Assembly: GCA_963739435.1 (NCBI GenBank)
Contig: CAVUAN010000008.1
Coordinates: 124,001-188,000 of the forward strand
Length of the DNA stretch: 64,000 nucleotides
Source: CAVUAN01 sp963739435
Lineage (GTDB): Bacteria > Acidobacteriota > Thermoanaerobaculia > UBA5066 > Gp7-AA6
Direction: 5' to 3'
Shown here: one piece after another, positions 18,982-28,501 of the stretch
Layout: each line of letters opens with the position of its first letter
How positions within the stretch are numbered: position 1 is the stretch's first letter
The notes under the pieces: generated by a model
Seen by the model: the letters and a program-made list of their open reading frames with translations, nothing else
What the model was told of the DNA's origin: nothing
Databases searched by the model: none
Made by a program: the position numbers and the translations under genes

Positions 18982-19551
18982 GTGAAGGGGCCCTGGACTC
19001 TTCCGAACTTCATCACGCTTGCTGCGCCTGGCGATGCTGCCGTTCTTTCTGGTCGCGATCTCGAATGGAAGCTTCGGCCTGGCTCTCGTTCTCTTCGTCG
19101 CGACCGGCATTTCTGACGGCGTCGATGGCTATCTCGCTCGGCGCTTCGACATGAAATCCGCGCTCGGCGCGTACCTCGATCCGATCGCCGACAAATTGGT
19201 GATGATGTCCTCCTACGTCTTCCTTTCGATCTCGTCCTACCCGGGCCAGTACAAGATCCCCTTCTGGCTGGTGGTTCTCGTGGTTTCGAGGGACGTGCTC
19301 CTGCTGACCGTGGCTCTTCTGCTGATCCTGACGGGGAGCAAGGTGCGTTTCCCAGCCGACGTGGGCCGGCAAGGTCGCGACCGTGACGATGATCGTCAAT
19401 GTGGTGATCGTCCTCTGCGCGAACCTCTGGGATTGGCCCGAGCCGACGGTCCTCGTGGGATTCGGAGCCGTGGCGACCGTCGTCGTCTTCTCCGGATTCC
19501 AGTACGTCTATCTCGTGGCCCGGGGAGAGGCGGAGACGGCGCTCCGCGTGA
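18982..19551 (+). CDS. pgsA: CDP-alcohol phosphatidyltransferase (PgsA-like), frameshifted
   Basis: Membrane enzyme that transfers a phosphatidyl group from CDP-diacylglycerol to glycerol-3-phosphate or a similar alcohol. The signature D-G-x2-A-R-x8-G-x3-D-x3-D is complete across DGVDGYLARRF and GAYLDPIADKL. Hydrophobic segments flank it. Frame shifts occur near 19018 (early, restoring NFITLLRLAMLPFF) and near 19365-19375. No stop separates it from the following glutaredoxin-like reading frame as written; the GTGA at 19548-19551 looks like the natural stop-start overlap. The product could be PgsA or another CDP-alcohol transferase. Confidence 0.75.
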
Positions 19552-19807
19552 TCCGGCTGCGCCTCCTGTCGCGGCCGGGCTGCCACCTCTGCGACGTGAT
19601 GCGCGGCGAGGTGGACGCTCTCCTGGGCGATACGCCCGCACGAGTGGGAGATCGCCGACGTGGACGCCGACGCCGTCGCTCGCCGCCCGTTACGGAAACG
19701 AGATCCCGGTCCTCTTCGTCAACGGCCGTCTCTTCGCCAAGATCCGCCTCCCGCGCCTGGCCGCGCGCCTCCGCCTTCTGCGCGCCGCGGGAGTCGATGG
19801 CCGTTAA
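19548..19807 (+). CDS. Glutaredoxin-like (DUF836-type) thiol protein, frameshifted
   Basis: A small thioredoxin-fold protein of about 85 residues. The N-terminus reads LLSRPGCHLCDVM, a CHLC redox site, followed by DTPHEWEIADVDAD once a one-base insertion is removed, then the cis-Pro strand GNEIPVLFVNG and a final Arg-rich helix. Such proteins are predicted thiol reductases; the substrate is unknown. As written it is in frame with the end of pgsA, so a fusion cannot be excluded. It has two internal shifts (near 19640 and 19680). Confidence 0.65.
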
Positions 19808-19901
19808 GCCCGGATTGCTCACGGACACCCGGCCGAAAGACGTAAAGGGATTTGCGCCTAGGGGGTTGTTGAAGAAATGGACGTTATGAGTCGAGGTAGA
19901 G

Positions 19902-20004
19902 CTTGTCCGCGACGGAGATCTTTCGCCCGGACAAGGAAGCGCGACGATGGCGATGCCGTGGCGCATCGGAGAGGAGCGATGACGCCGTCCGGGCGAAAGA
20001 GATC
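19902..20004. repeat. Overlapping inverted repeats between convergent genes
   Basis: CTTGTCCG (19902-19909) is complementary to CGGACAAG (19928-19935), while TTTCGCCCGGAC (19921-19932) is complementary to GTCCGGGCGAAA (19987-19998). The two stems share bases and are mutually exclusive. The region lies between a plus-strand and a minus-strand 3' end and contains no credible gene. Confidence 0.6.
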
Positions 20005-20040
20005 CGAGCGGCGGTCGGAGTCGTTCGTGAGCAATGCGGG

Positions 20041-21691
20041 CTATGGGCAGGTGGCGAAGGGAGCGGCTGTGGTGTCCTGGATCGGCGGGAAGGCCGGCCC
20101 CTGGGTCGTGTTGTAAACCTTGAACAATCCTGTTTGCATGTCCGTGACGGTCATGGTCACGGCGACGTTCGTGAGCCCGCCCGCGAAGACCCAATAGTGG
20201 GCGTTGACCCCGCAGGCGTTCAAGACCTTGACGACCATCTCGACGTTCGTGCTGGCGAAGAACCAGAAGTAGCCGGTGTCTGTCGTGAGCGGGACCTGCT
20301 GACCCAGGCCGGATGCCGTGGGTGAGACCCAGGAGACCGTCAGCTTGAACCGACCATTGTTCAGGCACATCGTCGTGGCGTTCGATACGCACAAAACTGC
20401 GCCTGTGCCGTAGTAGTACTGCATGGCCTGGAGATCGTCGGTTTGCGGCGTCGAGGGCCTGTTTGCCGGGACCGTCGCGGTCATGACGGCGGTCGTCCAG
20501 CTCGACGACGGCGTCGTGCTGTGGGTGCTCGTGCTGCCGCCATCGGGATGCCCGAGGCCCAGGACGTGGCCGAGCTCGTGCATCGCGGCGGTTCGAAACA
20601 CGGCCGCCTCGTAGCAGCCCGCCGCGCCGGTCCGCTGCCGCATGGAAACGGAGCCGCTGGTGGGGGAGAAGTAGATCGTCTCGCCCTTGAAAATCCGAGG
20701 CCCTAACGAAGTTCCGGGGCCTCCAAATCCGATGGTGCCGCCGGTTCCGCAGGGCAGCGGCGTGGTCCAGGCCGTGCCGTCGAAGCTGGTGGTGGCGTCG
20801 AGGGTCATCGCGATGTTACCTCCGCCGGTGATTCCGCTGATCCGGATGTCGCTGGCCGCGATGCCGTGCCACTGGTCGATGCCGTTCTGAACGTGGGCCA
20901 GGCCGTTGCTGGAATCGGAGAGATTGGATTGCGTGCCGGTGACAGTCACGACGGCGCTGGGCGAGGCTCCGGTGTCCCAGAACCATCGGAAGAGAGCGGC
21001 GGTCGACTCGAGGCCCCCGATGTTGATCCAGTTGGTCCTGGGGACGATCACCGAGGGATCGATCGTCGAGCCATTGGGCTCGGCGTACGCAACTTCGGGC
21101 ATGATTTCCCCACGGGCCGAGGCCCGGAGGGCCGAAAGGAGCGACTCCGCGTCGCGCAGCGGCGTCGGCCGGCTGCCCGGCGCCCGCTCGCGCATCGCGA
21201 CGGCGCGTTGCGAGAGGTAGAGGTCCTCTTCGGGGTCGAAGGCGGGGCGCGAAGCGAACTTCCGGCCGGATTCGTCCTGGACGATGTCGAATCGCGAAAG
21301 GCCGAGCTCCGAGAGGTGGTACACGCCCGGCCGCCCCTCGGCGGGCCTCATCAGCAGGAGGACTTCCTGGTTGGCGGTAAACGTGGGAGTGCCCGGGATG
21401 GACCAGGCGAGATCGCCGATGCGTCCGCCGGGCAGCCGAAGCACGATCGTCGAGGCAGCCGACCCCTGGATCGCCTCGAGAACCTGCACGGTGGTGAACG
21501 TGAAGGGAAAGTCCTTGCCGCCGATCTTTTCGAGGCGTACCGCCTGTGAGATGCACCCGCCCGTGAGCAATCAGGGGAGATCGGCGAGCCAGGTCGGCGT
21601 CGGACAGCGGCAGGTAGGTCGCGGCGGTGGCCGCGCCTGCAAGGAGTCCAGCGGCCAGCACGAGAGAGAGGTTCCGGCGTCCGCTCGTCAT
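20041..21691 (-). CDS. Secreted matrixin-like metalloprotease with C-terminal beta domain, one frameshift
   Basis: An exported zinc protease. ATG 21691 has GGAGG eight bases upstream and a clear signal peptide (LSLVLAAGLLAGAATA). A one-base shift near 21570 follows PLSDADLARRSPLIAHG; the rest is a single frame. The zinc site HELGHVLGLGHPDG matches HExxHxxGxxH of M10/M12-like metallopeptidases. The C-terminal 110 residues (from CLNNGRFKLTVSW through DTGYFWFFASTNVEMVVKVL) resemble a secreted domain that I recall as common in Acidobacteriota extracellular proteins, probably a carbohydrate- or surface-binding beta-sandwich. Substrate unknown. Confidence 0.78.
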
Positions 21692-21740
21692 GAGTCAGCC
21701 TCCGTAGACCAATCCCGCTGCGCGGGAATTGTGGAAGGAT

Positions 21741-21769
21741 TTTACACCGGCCGCGGGCTTGGCTATATT
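21741..21769 (+). promoter_or_regulatory. Promoter of the tRNA-Gly gene
   Basis: TTTACA (21741-21746), 17-base spacer, TATATT (21764-21769). Predicted start is about 21776, six bases before the tRNA 5' end at 21782. Confidence 0.65.
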
Positions 21770-21781
21770 GGCCGCTCCCGG

Positions 21782-21857
21782 GCGGGCGTAGCTCAGCTGG
21801 TAGAGCGTCAGCTTCCCAAGCTGGATGTCGCGGGTTCGAACCCCGTCGCCCGCTCCA
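21782..21857 (+). tRNA. tRNA-Gly (anticodon CCC)
   Basis: A complete cloverleaf: acceptor GCGGGCG pairs with CGCCCGC; D arm GCTC/GAGC; anticodon stem TCAGC/GCTGG with loop TTCCCAA giving anticodon CCC, which reads GGG; T arm with TTCGAAC. The terminal CCA is encoded. It sits between the divergent matrixin gene and the MFS gene. Confidence 0.95.
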
Positions 21858-21935
21858 ACGCCTTCGTCCGGGTCCCGAGGCCCAACCGGAAAGATCCGCA
21901 CCCAAACATGCCGAGGGCGTGGGAGACTGCGCGCC

Positions 21936-23159
21936 GTGCGACAGCGGCTGACAAAGACCTTCAAGGCGTTCACGTACCCGGACTTTCGCCTGATGTGGGC
22001 GGGCGCGTTCACGTCGTCGATCGGGACGTGGATGCAGGAGGTCGCCCAGAACTGGCTGATCTTCACCATGACGGGCTCGGCCGCCTTGCTCGGACTCGAC
22101 GCGTTCCTGGGCGACGCGCCCTTTCTGCTGTTTTCGCTCTTGGGAGGGGTCTTCGCCGACCGCATCGACCGGCGGAGGATCCTGCTGCGCTCTCAGGTGG
22201 TGCAGCTGTCGTCGGCCTTTCTCCTGGCCGGCCTCATCTTTACGCACAGCGTCCACATCTGGATGATCCTGTCCCTCTCTTTCGTCGTCGGCCTCGCGCA
22301 GTCCTTCGGGGGGCCGGCGTACCAGGCGCTCGTGCCGACTCTCGTCGACCGGGAAGACCTCTCGAACGCCGTGATGATGAATTCCATCCAGTTCAACCTG
22401 GCCCGCGTCGTCGGGCCGGTGCTGGGCGGCCTTGCCTTCTACCAGTTCGGCGCGGCGGCCTGCTTCGGGTTGAACGGCCTTTCGTTCCTGGCTCCGATCG
22501 CGGCGCTTCTCCTCTTGAAACGCGGCGGGACCACGGGACCGGCCCCCTCCGACTCGGTCCTGCAGAGCCTGAAAGCCGGGCTGAAAGCGGTCGCCGATGG
22601 AGGGCCTCTGAAGGCCCTGGTCGGCCTGGCGTTCATCGGAAGCTTCTGCTCGATGCCGCTCGTGACGTTTCTGGCGGTGTTCGCGAAAGACGTCTTTCAC
22701 CGCGATGCGAAGGGCTTCAGCTTTCTTCTCGCGATCTTCGGTGTCGGCGCGGTGTGCGGCGCCGTCGGTGTCGCCGGTTTCGGCCACGTGCGCCGCAAGG
22801 GCGTCCTCGCCGTCTCGATGCAGATGACCTTCGGCGCCCTGATGGCGGCCTTCGCCCTCTCGCGCACAGCGGCTCTTTCGTATGTCCTGCTGTTTCTTTG
22901 CGGGGCCTGCATGATGGTGATCTTCGCGATGTTCATGACCCTCGTGCAGGAAAACGTGGCCGATTCGATGCGCGGCCGCGTCGTGAGCGTCTACTCGCTC
23001 GCGTTTCGCGGCGCCATGCCCCTGGGCAACCTCACCGCGGCCATCGCCACGACACTCGTTCCGGCGCCGACGGTCCTCGTGGCCAACGGGATCATCCTGC
23101 TGACCGTCGGATCGATTGCGCTCTCGCGCCGCACGCCCGGTGGCGTCACCTCCCTGTAG
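21936..23159 (+). CDS. MFS transporter (EntS/MFS_3-type exporter)
   Basis: A 407-residue major facilitator permease with about 12 hydrophobic segments, of the enterobactin-exporter-like group (YPDFRLMWAGAFTSSIGTWMQ at the start; GVFADRIDRRRILL between helices 2 and 3; ENVADSMRGRVVSVYSLAF late). Substrate unknown. The frame is open upstream through the tRNA, so GTG 21936 (VRQRLTKTFKAFTYPDF) is chosen as the first start after it. The frame is intact. No regulator or substrate-synthesis gene is adjacent. Confidence 0.83.
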   Translation: MRQRLTKTFKAFTYPDFRLMWAGAFTSSIGTWMQEVAQNWLIFTMTGSAALLGLDAFLGDAPFLLFSLLGGVFADRIDRRRILLRSQVVQLSSAFLLAGLIFTHSVHIWMILSLSFVVGLAQSFGGPAYQALVPTLVDREDLSNAVMMNSIQFNLARVVGPVLGGLAFYQFGAAACFGLNGLSFLAPIAALLLLKRGGTTGPAPSDSVLQSLKAGLKAVADGGPLKALVGLAFIGSFCSMPLVTFLAVFAKDVFHRDAKGFSFLLAIFGVGAVCGAVGVAGFGHVRRKGVLAVSMQMTFGALMAAFALSRTAALSYVLLFLCGACMMVIFAMFMTLVQENVADSMRGRVVSVYSLAFRGAMPLGNLTAAIATTLVPAPTVLVANGIILLTVGSIALSRRTPGGVTSL

Positions 23160-23198
23160 GGTTTTGCTAGACTGACCCCTCTTCTCGGGAGGCGAGCG

Positions 23199-23618
23199 CT
23201 GGCAACCCTCGGAAAATCGGAATCCCGGCCCGTGGCGGAGCCGCGCGGAGCCGTCCCGGCGGCGGCGCCCTCCGCGACCGTCGTGGGATCGGGGGCGCGG
23301 TTTGTCGGCGAGATGTCGAGCGAGGACGACGTCGTCGTGGTCGGCCGCGTCGAGGGATCGCTGCGAGTCGCCCAGCGCGTCACGGTCGCCCCGGGCGGCG
23401 AGGTCGAGGGAGATATCCACGCGCGCGTGATCCTGGTGCAGGGGCGTGTTCACGGCCAGATCTTCGCCAGCGAGAAGGCTGAGCTGGCGGCGGCCTCCGT
23501 CGTGGAAGGCAATGTCGAGGCGCCGAAGATCGTGATCGCCGAAGGGGCCCGGCTGGAAGGCACGGTTGCGATGGCGCAGGAGCCGGGCCGAGGGGCCTCG
23601 ACCAAATCGGAGGGGTAG
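23199..23618 (+). CDS. Bactofilin-family polymer-forming protein
   Basis: A small cytoskeletal protein of the bactofilin family that polymerises as a right-handed beta-helix. The core runs from VVGSGARFVGEMSSEDDV through repeated strands (GRVEGSLRV, GEVEGDIHA, GRVHGQIFA, VEGNVEAPKI), flanked by short disordered tails. An in-frame CTG at 23199 has GGGAGGCG just upstream and gives the usual N-terminus (ATLGKSESR); the first conventional start is GTG 23232. It precedes the aldehyde dehydrogenase by two bases. Confidence 0.8.
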   Translation: MATLGKSESRPVAEPRGAVPAAAPSATVVGSGARFVGEMSSEDDVVVVGRVEGSLRVAQRVTVAPGGEVEGDIHARVILVQGRVHGQIFASEKAELAAASVVEGNVEAPKIVIAEGARLEGTVAMAQEPGRGASTKSEG

Positions 23619-23620
23619 GC

Positions 23621-25129
23621 ATGGCGACGGAGCTCGCGGTCGAAGAGCAACACAACTGGATCGGCGGGGAGTGGATCTCCGCGAAATCGGGCAGGACATT
23701 CGAGAACCGGAACCCGGCCGACAAGGAGGACCTGGTCGGCCTGTTTCCCGAGAGCGGGCCCGAGGACGTCGCAGCGGCCGTGGCGGCGGCAAAGAAGGCC
23801 TTCCCGATCTGGCGCGACACGCCGGCGCCGCGCCGGGCGGAGGTCCTGTACGCAGCCGGCGAGATCCTGAAACGCGACAAGGAGAAGCTCGCGCGGCTCA
23901 TGACGCGAGAGATGGGCAAAGTCCTGGCCGAGACGCGCGGCGACGTCCAGGAGGCGATCGACATGGCGTTTCTGGCCGCGGGCGAAGGCCGGCGGCTCTT
24001 CGGTTTCACCACGCCCTCGGAGCTGCCGAACAAGTTCGCCATGTGCGTTCGGCAGCCGGTGGGGGTGTGCGCTTTCGTGACGCCCTGGAACTTCCCGATG
24101 GCGATCCCGGCATGGAAAGGAATGGCGGCTTTGATCGCGGGCAACTCCGTCGTCATCAAGCCCGCCACCGACACGCCGGCCTCCGTCGTGGCCCTGGCGA
24201 AGGTCCTGGAGGAAGCCGGCCTTCCGAAGGGAGTCTGGAACGTCGTCATGGGCTCGGGCAGCGCCGTCGGCGATCCGCTGGTCTCGCACCCGGACGTCAA
24301 GGTCGTCTCCTTCACGGGGTCGACCGAGGTCGGACGGCGAATCTCGGTTGCCTGCGCCCCCTCATTCAAGCGGCTGCACCTCGAGATGGGCGGCAAGAAC
24401 GCCATCCTCGTGATGGACGACGCCGACGTGGATCTCGCCGTGGACGGAGCGGTCTGGGGAGCCTTCGGGACGACCGGCCAGCGCTGCACGGCGTCCTCGC
24501 GCCTGCTGGTGCACAGGAAGGTGTACGACGCCTTCGTCCAGAAGCTCGTCGCGCGGACGAAGGCGCTGAAGGTCGGCAACGGCCTCGCGAACGGAATCGA
24601 CATGGGCCCGTGCGTCTCGCAGCGGCAGCGCGACAACGTGGCGCGCTACGTGGAGATCGGGCGGAAGGAAGGCGCGAAGCTCCTCTGCGGCGGCGAGATC
24701 CTCTCCGACGGCCCCTTCGCTTCGGGGTGGTTCCACGCGCCGACGGTGTTCGCCGACGCGGACATGTCGATGCGCGTGGCCTGCGAGGAGATCTTCGGGC
24801 CTGTCACGACCGTCGTGCCGATTGACTCGCTGGAGGCGGGAATTCGCGCCGCCAACGCGGTTCCCTACGGCCTCTCGGGCTCGATCTACACGCAGGACGT
24901 GAACAAGGCGTTCAAGGCCATGCGGGAGTTCGAGACCGGGATCTTCTACGTCAACTCGTCCACGATCGGCGCCGAGGTGCACCTGCCCTTCGGCGGCGTC
25001 AAGGACACGGGCAACGGCCACCGGGAAGCCGGGATTGCGGGTCTCGACGTGTTCACCGAGTGGAAGTCGATCTATGTCGACTTCTCGGGCAGGCTTCAGA
25101 AGGCGCAGATCGATACGCACGAGTCGTGA
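23621..25129 (+). CDS. NAD(P)-dependent aldehyde dehydrogenase
   Basis: A 502-residue ALDH-superfamily enzyme that oxidises an aldehyde to a carboxylate. Visible motifs: TPWNFPMAIPAWK (cofactor loop), FTGSTEVGRRI, the catalytic Glu in LEMGGKN, the catalytic Cys in GTTGQRCTASSR, and EEIFGPVTTV. The GQRCTASSR context resembles alpha-ketoglutarate semialdehyde and aminoadipate semialdehyde dehydrogenases, but the substrate cannot be fixed. ATG 23621 has GGAGGGG upstream. The frame is intact. Confidence 0.85.
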   Translation: MATELAVEEQHNWIGGEWISAKSGRTFENRNPADKEDLVGLFPESGPEDVAAAVAAAKKAFPIWRDTPAPRRAEVLYAAGEILKRDKEKLARLMTREMGKVLAETRGDVQEAIDMAFLAAGEGRRLFGFTTPSELPNKFAMCVRQPVGVCAFVTPWNFPMAIPAWKGMAALIAGNSVVIKPATDTPASVVALAKVLEEAGLPKGVWNVVMGSGSAVGDPLVSHPDVKVVSFTGSTEVGRRISVACAPSFKRLHLEMGGKNAILVMDDADVDLAVDGAVWGAFGTTGQRCTASSRLLVHRKVYDAFVQKLVARTKALKVGNGLANGIDMGPCVSQRQRDNVARYVEIGRKEGAKLLCGGEILSDGPFASGWFHAPTVFADADMSMRVACEEIFGPVTTVVPIDSLEAGIRAANAVPYGLSGSIYTQDVNKAFKAMREFETGIFYVNSSTIGAEVHLPFGGVKDTGNGHREAGIAGLDVFTEWKSIYVDFSGRLQKAQIDTHES

Positions 25130-25171
25130 GCTTCGAGTTTCGAGTGGAATGTTTCGAGTGAGGAGGAAGCT

Positions 25172-28100
25172 GTGCGAAAGACCCTAGCGATCCTGGCTGC
25201 GGCGATCGTGTCTCTCGGCGCCGCCGAAAGCGTATCGGCCGCGGAGGCGGCTGGGCCGTCGACGGCGGCGAAGACATACGAAGGCCTCGAGTTGCGCAAC
25301 GTCGGGCCGCATCGGGGCGGCCGCGTCACGGCTGTCGCGGGCGTGCGGGGCCAGCCCCTCGTCTACTACCAGGGAGCCACGGGCGGCGGCGTCTGGAAGA
25401 CGATCGACGGCGGCGCCAACTGGGCGCCGGTCTCGGACAAGGACTTCAAGACGGGCTCGGTGGGCGCGATCGGTGTCGCGGAGTCCGATCCGAACGTCCT
25501 CTACGTCGGCATGGGCGAGTCGCCCATCCGCGGGCAACGTCTCGCACGGCGACGGCGTCTACAAGTCGACCGACGCCGGGCAAGACGTGGACCAACGTCG
25601 GGCTGAAGAGCACGTACCAGATCTCCCGGGTGCGCGTGCATCCGAAGAACGCCGACGTCGTGTACGTGGCCGCCCAGGGGCACGTGTGGGGCCCGAACCC
25701 GGAGCGCGGCATTTTCCGCTCGAAAGACGGCGGGAAGACGTGGGAGAAGGTCCTCTTCGTCTCGGACAAGACGGGAGCCACCGACCTCGTGATGGACCCG
25801 ACCAATCCGCGCGTGCTCTACGCCGGTTTCTGGCAGGTCTACCGCAAGGCGTGGACCCTCGAGTCGGGCGGGACCGGAGAGCGGGATCTACAAGATCGAC
25901 CGACGGCGGCGACACGTGGAAGAAGCTCGCGGGCGGCCTGCCGGAAGGCGTCGTCGGCAACATCGGCGTCGCCGTGTCGCCGGCGCGGCCCGACCGGGTC
26001 TGGGCGATCGTCGAGTCGAAGGAGAAGGGCGGCGTCTACCGGTCCGACGACGCGCGGCGAGAAGTGGACGCGCGTGAATTCCGAGAACAAGCTTCGCCAG
26101 CGGGCCTGGTACTACACGCGCATCTTTGCCGACCCGAAGAACGCGGACGCGTGTACGTCCTCAACACCGGCTTCTACAGGTCGACCGACGGCGGCCAGAC
26201 GTTCAACCCGATCCGGCGTCCCGCACGGCGACAACCACGACCTCTGGATCGATCCGGACGATCCGGCCCGGATGATCAACTCGAACGACGGCGGCGCGAA
26301 CGTCTCCTTCAACGGCGGGCGGAGCTGGTCGTCGATCATGAACCAGCCCACGGCCCAGTTCTACCGGGTCATCACGGACGACCGCTTCCCGTACTGGATC
26401 TACGGCGCGCAGCAGGACAACACGACGCGTCGCGCATCGCGAGCCGCGGGCGCGGAGCCGGCATCGACGTGACCGACTGGTACCAGGTGGGCGGCTGCGA
26501 GAGCGGCTGGGTCGCGCCCAAGCCCGGGGATCCCAACGTGGTCTTCGCCGGCTGCTACGGCGGCTCGATCACCCGCTACGACCACAGGACCGGGCAGCGC
26601 GGCAGATCGTCGCGTGGCCGCAGCTCGCCATCGGCCAGGCGGCCAAAGACCTCAAGTACCGGTTCCAGTGGAATGCGCCGATCCTGATCTCGCCGCACGA
26701 CCCGAACACGCTCTACCACGCGGCCCAGGTGCTTCTGCGCAGCCGCAACGAGGGCCAGTCCTGGGAGGAGATCACTCCCGATCTGACCCGCAACGACAAG
26801 TCCAAGCAGGGCTACTCCGGCGGCCCGATCACGTACGACAACACCGGCATCGAGGTGTACGACGTCATCTTCACGGTCGAGGAATCTCCCCACGAGAAGG
26901 GCGTCATCTGGGCGGGCACCGACGACGGCCTCGTGCAGCTGACGCGCGACGACGGCAAGACGTGGCAGAACGTGACGCCGCAAGGGGATTCCCGACTGGA
27001 TCCAGATCAACTCGCTCGACGTCTCGCCCCACGACAAGGCCTCGGCCTACGTCGCGGCGACAATGTACAAGTCGGACGACTTCAGACCTTATCTCTACAA
27101 GACGAGCGACTACGGCAAGACGTGGACGAAGATCGTCAACGGAATCCCGGACGGCGCTTTCACGCGTGTGATCCGCGAAGATCCCGCGCGGCGCGGCCTG
27201 CTCTACGCCGGGACCGAGACGGGGCTCTACGTCTCGTTTGACGACGGGGCGAACTGGCAGCCCTTCCAGCTCAATCTGCCGGTCGTGCCGATCACGGACC
27301 TGACGGTCAAGGACGGCGACCTCGTCGTCGCAACACAGGGCCGCGCCTTCTGGGCCCTCGATGACCTGACCCCGGTCCGCGAGTACACCGATGCCATCCG
27401 CGGAGAGAAAATCCACGTGTTCAAGCCTCGGCCGGCCGTGCGCATGCAGGGGGGAGGCTTCGGCGGGGGCGACGAGGAGGGCGGGAGCGGGGGAGCCCTG
27501 GGCAAGAACCCCCCCACCGGAGTCGTCGTTAGCTACACGCTCAAGGACAAGCTCGGCGACAAGGAAGTCCTGACCGTCGAGTTCCTGGATGGCGACCGCG
27601 TGCTGCGCTCGTTCACGAGCCAGAAGAAGCCCGAGGCCGCTCCCGGCGCTGACGAAGAGGAGGGGGACAAGCCGATCGAGCCCAAGGTCGGCATGAACCG
27701 CCTCGTCTGGGACATGCGGATCGTGAAGCCGTCGCTCCTGCCCAAGGCGATCATCTGGGGCAACAGCCAGGGGCCGAAGGTCGGGCCGGGCACCTACTCC
27801 GTCCGTTTCAAGCTCGGCGATCAGACGATCACGCAGCCCGTGGAAGTCCGGGCCCATCCCGGGGTTCCCACGAGCGCCGCGGATCTCAAGAAGCAATACG
27901 ACCTGCTGCGCAGCGTGCGCGACCGCATCTCCGAGACGCACGACACGGTCCTCTACATCCGGGACATCAAGGCCCAGACGACGCGATCGGGGACCGGGCG
28001 GAGAAGCTCGGCAAGGGCAAGGCTCTCAAGGACGAGGCGAAGGCCCTGAACGAGAAGCTGACGGCAATCGAGAAGAAGCTCGTCAATCCGGACGTGAAGT

Positions 28101-28351
28101 CGAACCAGGACGTCCTGAACTTCCCGCCGGCGCTCGATCACCAGTTCGTCGGCATCGCGACCGTGGTGGCTTCGGCCGACACGGCCCCGACGGACTCCTC
28201 GTACGTCTACTTCCAGGAGCTCGAGAACAAGCTCGCCGCCATCCAGGCGGAGCTCAAGGCCGTGCTCGACAAGGATCTGGCCGCCTTCAACAAGGCCGTG
28301 CGCGACGCGGATATCCCGCCAGTGGCGGCAGCTCGAAAGAAGGCGAGCTAA
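25172..28351 (+). CDS. Secreted VPS10/BNR-repeat beta-propeller protein, many frameshifts
   Basis: A large exported protein of about 1060 residues. GTG 25172 has AGGAGG upstream and begins a signal peptide (TLAILAAAIVSLGAAESVSA). The bulk consists of repeated Asp-box/BNR blades (TIDGGANW, STDAGKTW, SKDGGKTW, TRDDGKTW and others), the sortilin/VPS10-like fold frequent in Acidobacteriota and annotated as glycosyl hydrolase or photosystem-stability-like; the enzymatic role is unproven. The last 250 residues form a non-propeller tail (VEFLDGDRVLRSF; LKKQYDLLRSVRDRI). About ten one-base shifts lie between 25530 and 28010. The stop at 28349-28351 is the natural end. Confidence 0.75.
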
Positions 28352-28382
28352 GAAAAGCGACGATCTGACGCCGTGAAGCGAA

Positions 28383-28501
28383 CCCCCTCTCCCCTCGGGA
28401 GAGGGATGGGGTGAGGGGGTACCCGGCGCCGAGACGCTTACGATTTCAGGCCGGGCCTCAGCTCGCCCCTCACCCCTGCCCTCTCCCGGAGGGAGAGGGG
28501 G
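28383..28501. mobile_element. Gene-less inverted-repeat element (REPIN/MITE-like)
   Basis: Left palindromic repeat 28383-28420 and its inverted copy 28466-28501 enclose about 45 bp. Each arm carries a CCCTCTCC...GGGAGAGGG palindrome followed by GGGTGAGGGG. The inner edge of the right arm matches the start region of the DUF559 gene at 17 of 20 bases, with ATG changed to AGG. The right arm also encodes the C-terminus and stop codon of rluD. Confidence 0.75.

Noticed and set aside
21351..23792. 813-codon minus-strand frame opposite the MFS, bactofilin and aldehyde dehydrogenase genes
   Set aside because: It covers three clearly recognised plus-strand genes and a tRNA; composition is Arg/Asp/Gly-rich shadow sequence.
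28383..28501. CRISPR repeat-spacer array
   Set aside because: Only two copies in inverted orientation, each itself palindromic, with no further repeats or cas genes.
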